This document shows, one piece after another, positions 34,751-43,050 of a DNA stretch of 64,000 nt (its first letter is position 1; every line of letters begins with the position of its first letter). Under the pieces are notes generated by a model that was not told where the DNA came from, did no database searches, and worked only from the letters and a program-made list of their open reading frames with translations. Location: the NCBI RefSeq assembly GCF_003096415.1, contig NZ_QEKH01000012.1:1-64000 (forward strand), read 5' to 3'. A program made the position numbers and the translations under genes. The stretch comes from Victivallis vadensis (GTDB taxonomy: Bacteria; Verrucomicrobiota; Lentisphaeria; Victivallales; Victivallaceae).

Positions 34751-36070
34751 TTACGGCGTCGCCATCGGGTAAGCCGGAGGCGCGGCCGGTTCCGAAACCG
34801 CCGGAGCGTCGGCCAGCAGCCGGCAGCGCGCCCCGACCGCCGCTTCCGCCGCCCCGTCCTGCAGCGAAGCGATGCTCATATTGGCCGCGACGGAGTCGAT
34901 CCGCGCAACGCCGACCCGCTTCTCCGCCGTGCCGAGCGGCTTTTTCGTTTTCGGATGGAGCACCGTTTTGCCCGGCGTGTAGATTTCGTAGGTCTGTCCG
35001 GGACGCACTCCGGCGCCTTCGCCCCGGGTCAGATAGAGCAGCTTGCCCTCGATTGCCGCAACCAGCACCGGATCGAGCCGTTCCAGCAGCTTGCGGCCCG
35101 CCTGCTCGGCGGCCTGCTCCATCAGGTCGTTGCGGTAGTCGGCCGCGGTCCAGTCGCGCCGGATGCTTGCCGGAATGTCGGTGGTCTTGCGGCGGCAGGT
35201 CACATTTTCAATCGCGACCAGCGCGCCGGTCTTTACATCGATGATCCGCAGCTCGGCTTCCAGCGTTGCAACCTCGCGGGTCGAAACGCCCGCGATCGCG
35301 GTGCCGGAGGAGAGCCGGTTCACCTCCAGCCGCTTCAGCTTCACCGCGATCAGCCAGTCGCCGACCGCGATCTGCCCGACTTTCACATACTGCCCCGGTG
35401 CGGCCTGCTCGGCGTCGACCAGCGCGGATTCCATTGCGACCAGATTCAGCGCGTCGCGGTTCAGCAGCTCGAAACTGCCGGATTTGAGCAGAAACTCATT
35501 CAGCTTGGCGCCGAATGCGCTCCCATCCTCCCGGCCGATTCCCGGAGCGGCCTGCACCGGCAGCACCGCGAGCTGTTTCAACCCCGCCTCGGTCGGCGGC
35601 AGGTGCAGCAACCCGATCCGGTCGAGCGCGCCGTCGAGCTGGCGGAAGAGCTTTTCCAGATTGTCCGCCTCGATCGCGATGCGGCGGTCGGGGTCGAGCC
35701 TGCCGGTGGTGCAGTCCACCACCATCACGGTCATGCTCAGCTTGGAGCCGATCCTTGCAATCGTCGTCGCCAGCAGGTATTTCACGCCGTGCACCTCGGC
35801 GAGGCGGGCGAGCTGTTCGCGGTCCGCGACTAACCCGGACTCCTGCTGGAACGCGGCCTCCTTGAGCATCGCCTTCAGCGCCGACCGCGAGATCACCTCA
35901 TAGCCGCCGCCGAGCTTCGCCTCGATCCGCTCCGCCAGTCCGGCCACCGAAGCGGCGTCCAGCTTGCCTTTGGTTTCGATCTCCGCCACCGCAATCCGGT
36001 CGAGCGCCGCGAGCGAAGCGCCCGCGCACAGCAGCAGCGGCAGCAGCCGACGGGTCCACGTTTTCATCAT
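34751..36070 (-). CDS. secreted CsgG/LpoB-fold protein with two domains
   Basis: 439 residues with a signal peptide (residues 1-21, ending ASLAA). Two successive alpha/beta regions look like the CsgG/TolB-N fold: DRIAVAEIETKGKLDAASVAGLAERIEAKLGGGYEVISRSALKAMLKEA and, after about residue 165, LKQLAVLPVQAAPGIG...FELLNRDALNLVAMESALVDAEQ. The pattern of an unstable-element helix followed by LLNRD or VISRS is common in this fold. A C-terminal beta domain (YEIYTPGKTVLHPKTKKPLG) follows. Start and stop overlap or abut the neighbours, so it belongs to the operon. Role inferred only from fold and context. Confidence 0.72.
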   Translation of the reverse strand: MMKTWTRRLLPLLLCAGASLAALDRIAVAEIETKGKLDAASVAGLAERIEAKLGGGYEVISRSALKAMLKEAAFQQESGLVADREQLARLAEVHGVKYLLATTIARIGSKLSMTVMVVDCTTGRLDPDRRIAIEADNLEKLFRQLDGALDRIGLLHLPPTEAGLKQLAVLPVQAAPGIGREDGSAFGAKLNEFLLKSGSFELLNRDALNLVAMESALVDAEQAAPGQYVKVGQIAVGDWLIAVKLKRLEVNRLSSGTAIAGVSTREVATLEAELRIIDVKTGALVAIENVTCRRKTTDIPASIRRDWTAADYRNDLMEQAAEQAGRKLLERLDPVLVAAIEGKLLYLTRGEGAGVRPGQTYEIYTPGKTVLHPKTKKPLGTAEKRVGVARIDSVAANMSIASLQDGAAEAAVGARCRLLADAPAVSEPAAPPAYPMATP

Positions 36071-36897
36071 TTCGCCTCCTTTTTCGCAAACCGCTCATTC
36101 ATCGCGGCGGCGGCCTGTCCGACCGCGTTCTTCATCAGTTTTTCGTACAATCCGGTGTCGCGGCGGGTCGTCGCGCCGTGGTCGAGCCGCTTGATTTTTC
36201 CGGTGAAAAGGCCGCTGAACACCACCCGGTTCGTGCCGAGTTCCACCACCTTCACGATCACGTCGAGGGTGTAGAGTTTATTTTTGGTTTCGATGCCGTA
36301 CCCTTTGAAAGAGGTTTCCTCGACCTGAAAATCGGAAACCACCCCGTACAGCGCATGGGTTGCGCCGGTCAGCTTGCCGAACTTCTCTTTCGCCTGCGCC
36401 ATCGCGTCGGCCTGGGTGCCGAGTTCGATCGCGAGCAGCGAGTCGTCCAGCGCCCGCCGGTCCACCGGCGAAAACGCTTCGGGGTAGTCGCCGAGCGCGG
36501 CGATCATGTATTCCGAACCGATCACCGTCGAACGCTGCGGCGAATTCAGGATTTTCGCGGCCAGTTCGTCGCGCCGCGCCAGTTCGCGGTCGTTCAGCTG
36601 CGATTGCCGGTCGCGGTCCTCGCGCCGCTCCTGCAAGGTGGCCTGCACTTCGAGGCCGCGCACCCAGCCGAGCATCCGGTCGTCGATGGTGCCGTAGTCG
36701 GCGGGCGTTAGCTGGTTGTAGACCATCGCGGGCATCCGGTTTTCGGTGTAACGGTAGAACTTCTGCCCGACCGTGTCGATGGTCGAGAAATCGAACACCG
36801 CAATCTTCATCGCCGGAACCGGCGCCGCCTTCTCCGCTCCCGGCAGCAGCAGCGCCGCCGCCGTCAGCAATATTCCGGTCAAACCGATTTTTTTCAT
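36067..36897 (-). CDS. secreted CsgG-like protein
   Basis: 276 residues with a signal peptide (MKKIGLTGILLTAAALLLPG). The mature part starts MKIAVFDFSTIDTVGQKFYRYTENRM and includes a helical, Arg/Glu-rich insertion (LQERREDRDRQSQLNDRELARRDELAAKIL). The C-terminal half, GATHALYGVVSDFQVEETSFKGYGIETKNKLYTLDVIVKVVELGTNRVVFSGLFTG, is like CsgG or curli-assembly family proteins, which form outer-membrane channels. The ATG follows AAGGAG at eight bases; the longer frame opens at a TTG two codons upstream. The stop overlaps the next gene by four bases. Confidence 0.75.
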   Translation of the reverse strand: MKKIGLTGILLTAAALLLPGAEKAAPVPAMKIAVFDFSTIDTVGQKFYRYTENRMPAMVYNQLTPADYGTIDDRMLGWVRGLEVQATLQERREDRDRQSQLNDRELARRDELAAKILNSPQRSTVIGSEYMIAALGDYPEAFSPVDRRALDDSLLAIELGTQADAMAQAKEKFGKLTGATHALYGVVSDFQVEETSFKGYGIETKNKLYTLDVIVKVVELGTNRVVFSGLFTGKIKRLDHGATTRRDTGLYEKLMKNAVGQAAAAMNERFAKKEAK

Positions 36898-36908
36898 CTT
36901 CAATCTCC

Positions 36909-37325
36909 TTACCTGATATGCCTTTCATGCTCCACGACGATCACCCGGTCGGCGTCCCACAGGCTGCGCCGGTCGAGGCTGATCTTCCAGCGGAGCCGGT
37001 CGCGGTAGAGCCGCCCTTGCGCGGTCCGGCCGTTCTCCAGATACACCGTGACCAGCCGGCTGCCGTCGGAAAGGGTTTCGTCAAGCTCCACGCCCGCCGA
37101 TCTTGCGCGCACTCCGATATCGCGCAGCGCGCGGTCGGCGGCCCGTTTCAGCGTTGTCGCGTCGGGTGCCGGCACGCTTTCCGGAACCGTTGCCGGAATG
37201 GCAGCCGGCACTTCGCATGCACGGCTCCGGCTGCCGAAGTACCAGCCCGCCGCGGTCCCGGCGGCCAGCCCGGCCGCGATTGCGGCAACTCCGATCAGCC
37301 AGACTGTCTTTCGCGTCATTTCCAT
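36909..37325 (-). CDS. membrane-anchored hypothetical protein
   Basis: 138 residues: a membrane anchor (VWLIGVAAIAAGLAAGTAAGWYFG) and a small periplasmic alpha/beta domain (ATTLKRAADRALRDIGVRARSAGVELDETLSDGSRLVTVYLENGRTAQGRLYRDRLRWKISLDRRSLWDADRVIVVEHERHIR). No family recognised. First gene of the seven-gene LpoB/CsgG operon, with GGGAG 11 bases upstream of the ATG and a second ATG two codons in that is better spaced from nothing obvious. The putative promoter lies just upstream. Confidence 0.7.
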   Translation of the reverse strand: MEMTRKTVWLIGVAAIAAGLAAGTAAGWYFGSRSRACEVPAAIPATVPESVPAPDATTLKRAADRALRDIGVRARSAGVELDETLSDGSRLVTVYLENGRTAQGRLYRDRLRWKISLDRRSLWDADRVIVVEHERHIR

Positions 37326-37347
37326 AGCTCTGAATTCTCCCTTTCAT

Positions 37348-37375
37348 AATATAGACAACGCAAGGGAAAATGCAA
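37348..37375 (-). promoter_or_regulatory. putative promoter of the LpoB/CsgG operon
   Basis: Minus-strand TTGCAT and TATATT with a 16-base spacer, 25 bases before the first ATG of the operon. Confidence 0.5.
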
Positions 37376-37425
37376 TTCGTATCACGGATTTAAAGAAAAT
37401 ATCGACATTTATTTGCGCGGCCCTC

Positions 37426-37454
37426 TTGACACCGGAGTGCAAGTGTGCTAAAAT
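37426..37454 (+). promoter_or_regulatory. promoter of the GntR-nitrilase operon
   Basis: TTGACA and TAAAAT with a 17-base spacer, near consensus. It sits about 50 bases from the divergent operon promoter, so one regulator could affect both. Confidence 0.65.
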
Positions 37455-37489
37455 TATAGCAGATTATTTGAACACTTTGGAACACGAAA

Positions 37490-38551
37490 ATGCGCACACC
37501 GGAAAAACTGATCTTCCACGACATGGTGGAGTATCTGGAGTCGATGATCGTCAGCGGCAAATATCCGCCGGGGTCGCCGATTCCGACGCTGCGCGAGCTT
37601 TGCCGGATGTTCCACCTCTCCACCGGCACCGCCGCGCGCGGCATCCGGCTGATGGTGGACAACAATCTATTGGAGGTGCGCCACGGCTCCGGCACCTTCG
37701 TCCGCCGCCCGGAGAACGTGTCGGGGCCGGAGCAGGACGCCGCCGAAACCCGGATCGCGGTCTTCATGATCAACAGCGACCCGTCGGAACACTACTGCGC
37801 CCATGCGCTCCGGGGCGTGCAGGAGGCGTCGCGCCACCACAATTGCCGTCTGTACATCCGGTTCCGCAACCATCACGAACTCGGCCGCGCCTTTCTGGAT
37901 GAAGTCGCCACCGAAAATGACGTGCTGCTCTTCCTCGGCGACTACGACACCCGGCTCAAGTACCTGCCGAAGACGCGCCCCTGCGTCGGGCTGGAGATGC
38001 ACGCCTCCTACGACGGGCGCAATTCCACGGTTACGCTCGACCCCTTCTCCGCCGCCGAGACCGCCGCCGCGTTTTTCCGCAGGCGCAAGGTGGAGACGGT
38101 GCGGATTTTCTCCCACCCCGGTTCGATCCACCACACGCGCGGAATTGTGTTCCGCGAGCTCTGGAACCGGTACGGCGGCAGTGAGTTCATCGAATTCGAT
38201 CCCTACGCCGCGCCGCCGCCGGAGGCGTGCGACGTGGAGGATTCCGCCCTCGGCTACTTCTTCGTCAGCGGCACTGTCGCCAATCACTGCGCCGTCCGCT
38301 ACCGGGAGCGGACCGGGGGCTGTCTCGCGGCGGAGCGGCATATCCTCAGCCTCGACGGGAAATCGCGGCTGATTCACTTTTACGAACCGATGAACACCAT
38401 CGGCCCGGACTGGTACGAGGCCGGAGCCGTCGCGCTGGGGGAGAGTCTCCGGCGGGTGGCCCAGCCCGGTTCGGCGGCGCGCCGCATCTACCTGACCGGC
38501 CAGTTTCACGCCTGCAACGCCAGAAAACGCAAATCCACCTTGGAGGAATAG
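37490..38551 (+). CDS. GntR/LacI-type sugar-responsive regulator
   Basis: 353 residues. Residues 1-70 form a GntR winged helix (YPPGSPIPTLRELCRMFHLSTGTAARGIRLMVDNNLLEVRHGSGTFV). The rest resembles a periplasmic-binding-protein-like sensor of the LacI family (TRIAVFMINSDPSEHYCAHALRGVQEASRHHNCRLYIRF...VLLFLGDYDTRL...ETVRIFSHPGSIHHTRG). Such GntR-LacI hybrids (AraR-like) sense sugars. The nitrilase gene starts four bases after the stop. Its own operon and perhaps the divergent LpoB operon are possible targets. Confidence 0.85.
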   Translation: MRTPEKLIFHDMVEYLESMIVSGKYPPGSPIPTLRELCRMFHLSTGTAARGIRLMVDNNLLEVRHGSGTFVRRPENVSGPEQDAAETRIAVFMINSDPSEHYCAHALRGVQEASRHHNCRLYIRFRNHHELGRAFLDEVATENDVLLFLGDYDTRLKYLPKTRPCVGLEMHASYDGRNSTVTLDPFSAAETAAAFFRRRKVETVRIFSHPGSIHHTRGIVFRELWNRYGGSEFIEFDPYAAPPPEACDVEDSALGYFFVSGTVANHCAVRYRERTGGCLAAERHILSLDGKSRLIHFYEPMNTIGPDWYEAGAVALGESLRRVAQPGSAARRIYLTGQFHACNARKRKSTLEE

Positions 38552-38554
38552 ACC

Positions 38555-39592
38555 ATGCCGACCAAATTGACTGCCATTCTGTTGTCCCTTGCCTGCGGAG
38601 CACTGCTGTTCGCCGCGCCGGGCGAATCGGCGGAAAATAAACCGCCCAAAGCTCGCCGCAAGATTGTGGTAAGCTCGCTCGGCCCCTTTCCCCTTCAGCT
38701 CCGGCCCGCCGACAATCAGCAGGCGGTGGATACGATGATTTCGCACTGGAAGCGCGAGCTTGAACAGGTCCTCCCGGACCGTCCCGATCTGATCGTGCTG
38801 CCCGAAGTCTGCGACCGTTATCCGGCGATGAACAAAGAGGAGCGTTTTTCCTACTACCGGTTCCGGGGCGATAAGATCCGGGATTTCTTCCGCGATGTCG
38901 CCCGGCGGAACCGCTGCTACATCGCCTATTCCGCCGCCCGGGAGATGCCGGACGGCACCTGGCGCAACTCCACGCAGCTGATCGACCGCAACGGCGAAAT
39001 CGCCGGAATCTACAATAAAAATTATCCGACTGTCGGCGAGGTCACCGAATGGAAAACGCTTGCCGGAAAAGAGGCTCCGGTGTTCCAGACCGACTTCGGC
39101 CGGGTCGGGATGGCGATCTGCTTCGACCTGAACTTCCACGAGCTGCTGGAACGGTATGCGAAACAGCGTCCCGACCTGATTATTTTCAGCTCGATGTACC
39201 ACGGCGGGCTGATGCAGGGCTACTGGGCCTACCACTGCCGCAGCTACTTCGTCGGCGCGATCGCCGGGCCGGAAAACAACATCCTCAACCCGCTCGGCGC
39301 CCGCGTCGCCTGTTCCACGAACTACCTGCCGCGCGTCACCGCGGCGATCAACCTCGATTATCAGGTGGTCCACCTCGACGAAAACTGGGAAAAGCTCGAA
39401 GCGGTCAAGAAGAAGTACGGGCGCGGCGTGACCGTTTTCGACCCCGGCTTCGTCGGCGCGGTGCTGCTGACGTCAGAACTCGACGACGTGACCAGCGAGG
39501 AGATGGTCAGGGAGTTCGGCATCGAGCTGTGGGACGATTATTACAAGCGCAGCGTCGACCTCCGCAACCGCCCCTCCAGCCTTGAACCGTAA
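38555..39592 (+). CDS. secreted carbon-nitrogen hydrolase
   Basis: 345-residue nitrilase-superfamily enzyme with a signal peptide (residues 1-25). The catalytic triad is visible: Glu84 in LIVLPEVCDRYP, Lys155 in GIYNKNYPTVGE and Cys189 in RVGMAICFDLNFHELLERY. The family cleaves C-N bonds in nitriles, amides or carbamoyl compounds. A Sec signal on such an enzyme is unusual outside PVC and Bacteroidota genomes, where secreted nitrilases accompany polymer-degrading loci. GGAG precedes the ATG. The substrate cannot be inferred from sequence. Confidence 0.87.
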   Translation: MPTKLTAILLSLACGALLFAAPGESAENKPPKARRKIVVSSLGPFPLQLRPADNQQAVDTMISHWKRELEQVLPDRPDLIVLPEVCDRYPAMNKEERFSYYRFRGDKIRDFFRDVARRNRCYIAYSAAREMPDGTWRNSTQLIDRNGEIAGIYNKNYPTVGEVTEWKTLAGKEAPVFQTDFGRVGMAICFDLNFHELLERYAKQRPDLIIFSSMYHGGLMQGYWAYHCRSYFVGAIAGPENNILNPLGARVACSTNYLPRVTAAINLDYQVVHLDENWEKLEAVKKKYGRGVTVFDPGFVGAVLLTSELDDVTSEEMVREFGIELWDDYYKRSVDLRNRPSSLEP

Positions 39593-39619
39593 CTTACCTT
39601 ACCGACAGGAAACCATAGT

Positions 39620-40666
39620 ATGAAAAAAATTCTGCGTACCGCCGTCTCCGGGCTCGGGCGCATCGCCTGGGACTTCCACCTGCCGCAGCTCTGTGCGCAC
39701 GATGGATTCCATCCCGTCGCCGTCGTCGATCCCTGCCGCGAGCGGCTCGCCGAAGCGCAGGCCCGCTTCGGAGTTTCCGCCCTCTATACCGACTTCGAGC
39801 CGATGCTCGAAGAACTGCATCCCGATCTGGTGGTGATCGCTTCGCCCACGGTCTTCCACGCCGACCAGGCGATCTGGGCGATGCGCGCCGGCTGCGACGT
39901 CTTCTGCGACAAACCGCTGGCGCTCTGTTCCGCCGAAGCCGAAGCGATGTTCCGCACCGCCCGCGAAACCGGCCGCAAGCTGATGACCTACCAGCCGCAC
40001 CGGCTGAACGGCGAAGCCCGCGCCGTCCGCGCGATCCTCGACTCCGGCAAGCTCGGCCCCCTCTATCTGATCGAACGCCATCTCAGCAACTATGCCCGCC
40101 GCAACGACTGGCAGGCGTTCCGCAAAAACGGCGGCGGCATGCTGCTCAATTACGGCTCCCACTACATCGATCAGCTGCTGTACCTGACCGGCAGCCGGGT
40201 GGAGCGCGTGCGCTGCGAGTTGCGCCGGATCGCCTCCCTTGGCGACGCGGACGACGTGGTTCACGCGCTGATCACCGCCGGAAGCGGCCTGCTCTTCGAT
40301 CTCGACATCAATCAGGCGGCCGCGCTGCCGCTGCCGGAGTGGCGCATCTGCGGGCAGCGCGGCGCGGCGCTCTATCAGGACGGCGAATGGAAGCTGCGTT
40401 ACTTCCTGCCCGGCGCGCTGCCGGAGATGAAGGCGGATACCGGGCTGGCCGCCGCCGGGCGCCGCTATCCCTCCGAGCCGATCGCCTGGCAGACCGAGAC
40501 GCTTCCGGAACTGCCGGCGGACCGGGATGCCTACTACCGGTACTGTTACGACTACTACGCGCTGGACCGCGCCCCCTTCGTGAAGGCCGATGAAATCCTC
40601 GAACTGGTCCGGACCATCGACGCCTGCCGCCGCAGCGCGGAGGAATTCCGGCCCGTGTTGGTGTAA
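39620..40666 (+). CDS. Gfo/Idh/MocA-family oxidoreductase
   Basis: 348-residue NAD(P)-dependent sugar or cyclitol dehydrogenase. N-terminal Rossmann fold (TAVSGLGRIAWDFHLPQL), the second motif DVFCDKPLALCSAEAEAMF (the EKP-type catalytic lysine), and GGGMLLNYGSHYIDQLLYLTGSRV. Probably oxidises a sugar produced by the polymer-degradation genes nearby, but the substrate is unknown. ACAGGAAACC precedes the ATG; the spacing to the nitrilase gene (27 bases) supports co-transcription. Confidence 0.9.
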   Translation: MKKILRTAVSGLGRIAWDFHLPQLCAHDGFHPVAVVDPCRERLAEAQARFGVSALYTDFEPMLEELHPDLVVIASPTVFHADQAIWAMRAGCDVFCDKPLALCSAEAEAMFRTARETGRKLMTYQPHRLNGEARAVRAILDSGKLGPLYLIERHLSNYARRNDWQAFRKNGGGMLLNYGSHYIDQLLYLTGSRVERVRCELRRIASLGDADDVVHALITAGSGLLFDLDINQAAALPLPEWRICGQRGAALYQDGEWKLRYFLPGALPEMKADTGLAAAGRRYPSEPIAWQTETLPELPADRDAYYRYCYDYYALDRAPFVKADEILELVRTIDACRRSAEEFRPVLV

Positions 40667-40693
40667 AGTCACGGAAATTCTTGTGATCCGAGC

Positions 40694-40722
40694 TTGAAAA
40701 AACGGATTTTTGATCGTATATT
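40694..40722 (+). promoter_or_regulatory. putative promoter of the SulP transporter gene
   Basis: TTGAAA and TATATT with a 17-base spacer, 27 bases before the ATG. Confidence 0.55.
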
Positions 40723-40749
40723 TATCCTTTTCCAACAACAGAAAAGGGT

Positions 40750-42423
40750 ATGATTGTTACGATGTTCCGTCCAGTTCTCTTCTCCGAGCTCAAGCATTAT
40801 TCCTGGAAAAAATTCAGCAGCGATCTTTTTGCCGGCGCCACTGTCGGCGTGGTCGCGCTGCCGCTGGCGATGGCTTTCGCGATCGCATCGGGCTTCTCTC
40901 CGGCGCGCGGCATCTACACTGCAATCGTCGCGGGCTTCCTGATCTCCTTTTTCGGCGGCAGCAGCGTGCAGATCGGCGGTCCGACCGGCGCATTCATCGT
41001 GATCATCTCGTCGATCTACCTCAAGTTCGGCGATGCCGGACTGCTGGCGGCGACGATGATGGCGGGGATCATCCTGATTTTATTCGGGGCGTTCCGGATG
41101 GGGGCGCTGATCAAATTCATCCCGTTCCCCGTCACCACCGGCTTCACTTCGGGAATCGCGGTGGTGATCTTCGCGACCCAGCTCAACGACCTGCTCGGGC
41201 TCGGCCTCGCTTCCATGCCCGCCGGCTTCATCGGCAAGCTGGCCTGCTGCGTCGAAAACGCCGGAAAGATCAATCCGGCCACCGTCGGCGTCAGCGCCTT
41301 CACCGTGATCGCGATCTGTCTGGTGAAGCGTTTCCTGCCCCGCTGGCCCGCGATGCTGATCGGCATGCTGGCCGCCACCGTGCTGACCGCGCTGTGCGGA
41401 TTTCAAGTGGAGACCATCGGTTCGCGTTTCGGCGAACTCCCCCGCACTCTGCCGATGCCAGCCTTCGTCTTTCCCGGCTGGCATGAACTGCCTGAACTGG
41501 TGATGCCCGCTTTCACCATCGCTCTATTGGCCGGCATCGAATCATTGCTCAGCGCGACCGTCGCGGACGGCATGACCGGCGGCCGCCATCGCCCCAATAC
41601 CGAGCTGACCGCACAGGGGATCGGCAACATCGGTTCCGTGCTGTTCGGCGGCATTCCGGCCACCGGCGCGATCGCGCGCACCGCGACCAACATCAAAAGC
41701 GGCGGGCGCACTCCGATCGCCGGAATCATTCACGCGGTGGTGCTCGCGCTGATCCTGCTGCTGCTCGCGCCTCAGGCCAAGCTGATTCCGTTGGCGGCGC
41801 TGGCCGGAATCATGATGGTGGTCTGCTACAACATGTGCGAATACCGCACTTTCCTGCAGATTTTCAAGGGGCCCAAAAGCGACTGGGCGGTGATGCTGAC
41901 GACGTTTCTGCTGACCGTCTTCGTCGACCTGGTCGCGGCGGTGGAAATCGGCGTGGTGCTGGCGGCGCTGCTCTTCATCCGCCGGATGTCCGAAATCTCC
42001 AACGTCAGCGCGATCACCGGTGAACTCGGCGGAGACCGGGTCGAGCCGGTCGACGATCCCGACGCGATCGAACGGCGCGAAGTGCCGGACCATGTCGTGG
42101 TCTTTGAAATTCAGGGGCCGTTCTTCTTCGGAGCGGTGGACGGCTTCCGCGACGCCGCGATGAGCCACCGCAGCACCGAGGACCGGATCATCATCCTGCG
42201 TATGCGCATGGTTCCGGCGATCGACGCGACCGGGCTGAACGTGCTGGCCGACTTCCTGCGCCAGTGCCGGAAGGAGAAAATCGGGCTGATCCTCTCCGGC
42301 GTGCTCTCGGATTCCCAGCCGATGCGCGCGATGGAGCACTATGGCCTTGCCGCCGAAATCGGCAAGGAGAACATCTGCCCCCATATCGACAAAGCGCTCG
42401 CCCGCGCCCGCGCCCTCGTTTGA
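40750..42423 (+). CDS. SulP-family anion transporter with STAS domain
   Basis: 557-residue transporter. About 12-14 membrane segments (residues about 30-415) with SulP features: VGVVALPLAMAFAIASGFSPARGIYTAIVAGF, FGGSSVQIGGPTGAFIVI and GIGNIGSVLFGGIPATGAIARTATNIKSGGRTPIAGI. The C-terminal about 110 residues are a STAS domain (DHVVVFEIQGPFFFGAVDGF...RIIILRMRMVPAIDATGLNVLADFL). SulP proteins carry sulfate, bicarbonate or dicarboxylates. No carbonic anhydrase or sulfate-assimilation gene adjoins it, so the ion is open. AAAAGGG precedes the ATG. A repeat copy starts nine bases after the stop. Confidence 0.93.
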   Translation: MIVTMFRPVLFSELKHYSWKKFSSDLFAGATVGVVALPLAMAFAIASGFSPARGIYTAIVAGFLISFFGGSSVQIGGPTGAFIVIISSIYLKFGDAGLLAATMMAGIILILFGAFRMGALIKFIPFPVTTGFTSGIAVVIFATQLNDLLGLGLASMPAGFIGKLACCVENAGKINPATVGVSAFTVIAICLVKRFLPRWPAMLIGMLAATVLTALCGFQVETIGSRFGELPRTLPMPAFVFPGWHELPELVMPAFTIALLAGIESLLSATVADGMTGGRHRPNTELTAQGIGNIGSVLFGGIPATGAIARTATNIKSGGRTPIAGIIHAVVLALILLLLAPQAKLIPLAALAGIMMVVCYNMCEYRTFLQIFKGPKSDWAVMLTTFLLTVFVDLVAAVEIGVVLAALLFIRRMSEISNVSAITGELGGDRVEPVDDPDAIERREVPDHVVVFEIQGPFFFGAVDGFRDAAMSHRSTEDRIIILRMRMVPAIDATGLNVLADFLRQCRKEKIGLILSGVLSDSQPMRAMEHYGLAAEIGKENICPHIDKALARARALV

Positions 42424-42431
42424 TTCGGGAG

Positions 42432-42775
42432 TTGCCTCCGGCGGTCCGGGGCGTCGCCCCGGAACCCCACCGGGTGCGCTTCGCCCCCCGGCCCCCGACC
42501 GGCAAGGTGCCGGCGCCGGGTACGGTTTTGAGATTTTTGCTGCGCAAAAATCTCAAAACCGAGGGTATTAATAATAGGTTGGATTGGCTCTATGTGCGTT
42601 TTACCGCACCGGCACGTTGCCGGTCGGGTTGCAGGGCAAAGCACCTTGCCCGTCGAAGACAGTCACGGCAGCGGCACCTTGCCGCCGCGTAGCGCACAAG
42701 GTCTGCCGCCCGTCAGGGCGAACAGACCCGCCTGCCTTTAAAACGGCAGGCTTCCCCCGCGACTCGTCTGCGGCA
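42432..42775 (+). repeat. dispersed intergenic repeat, copy 3 (most intact)
   Basis: Starts nine bases after the SulP stop, same orientation. Modules in order: GCCTCCGGCGG; GGGGCGTCGCCCC; CGCTTCGCCCCCCGG; CCGGCA-AGG-TGCCGG; GGGTACGG; an 18-bp perfect stem (42523-42540 with 42544-42561) around the loop TGC; GGTTGGATTGGCTCTATGTGCG; CCGGCA-CGT-TGCCGG; GGGCAAAGCACCTTGCCC; GCCGCGTAGCGCACAAGG; AGACCCGCCTGCC with a closing hairpin (42730-42736 with 42745-42751). Its far end abuts the truncated membrane-protein fragment on the other strand. Confidence 0.92.
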
Positions 42776-42980
42776 GTGCAAAGGTGAAGAACGGCAAAAT
42801 ACCCAGAAATACCCGGAGCATTCGGGGAAACTGCCGTATAAAATCCGCATAAAAGCAACCGATCAGGAGGAAAAGAACTCCCAGAACCGGAAAGAACCGC
42901 CGGGCATGCCGTTCGGCGGCGAGCTGCGCGCGCCTGACTGCAATTACGAACTCTCTCTGGAAGACGGGCGGAAGTTCCAT
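42738..42980 (-). pseudogene. fragment resembling the N-terminus of an ABC-2-type permease
   Basis: An 80-residue frame, MELPPVFQREFVIAVRRAQLAAERHARRFFPVLGVLFLLIG..., with the look of an ABC-2 permease start: a short P-x-F-x-R-E segment, an Arg-rich helix, then a membrane helix (FPVLGVLFLLIGCFYADF). Real permeases continue for several more helices; here the frame ends inside the final hairpin of the repeat. No ribosome binding site is visible, and codons upstream of the ATG are also open. I take it as a remnant truncated at the repeat boundary. The family call is by resemblance only. Confidence 0.4.
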
Positions 42981-43050
42981 GTCTGTATTGTCTCGGCCTT
43001 TCAGAACAGAATTTACGATCTTGCCGGTGCCGGTGCCACGGGAAAGACGG

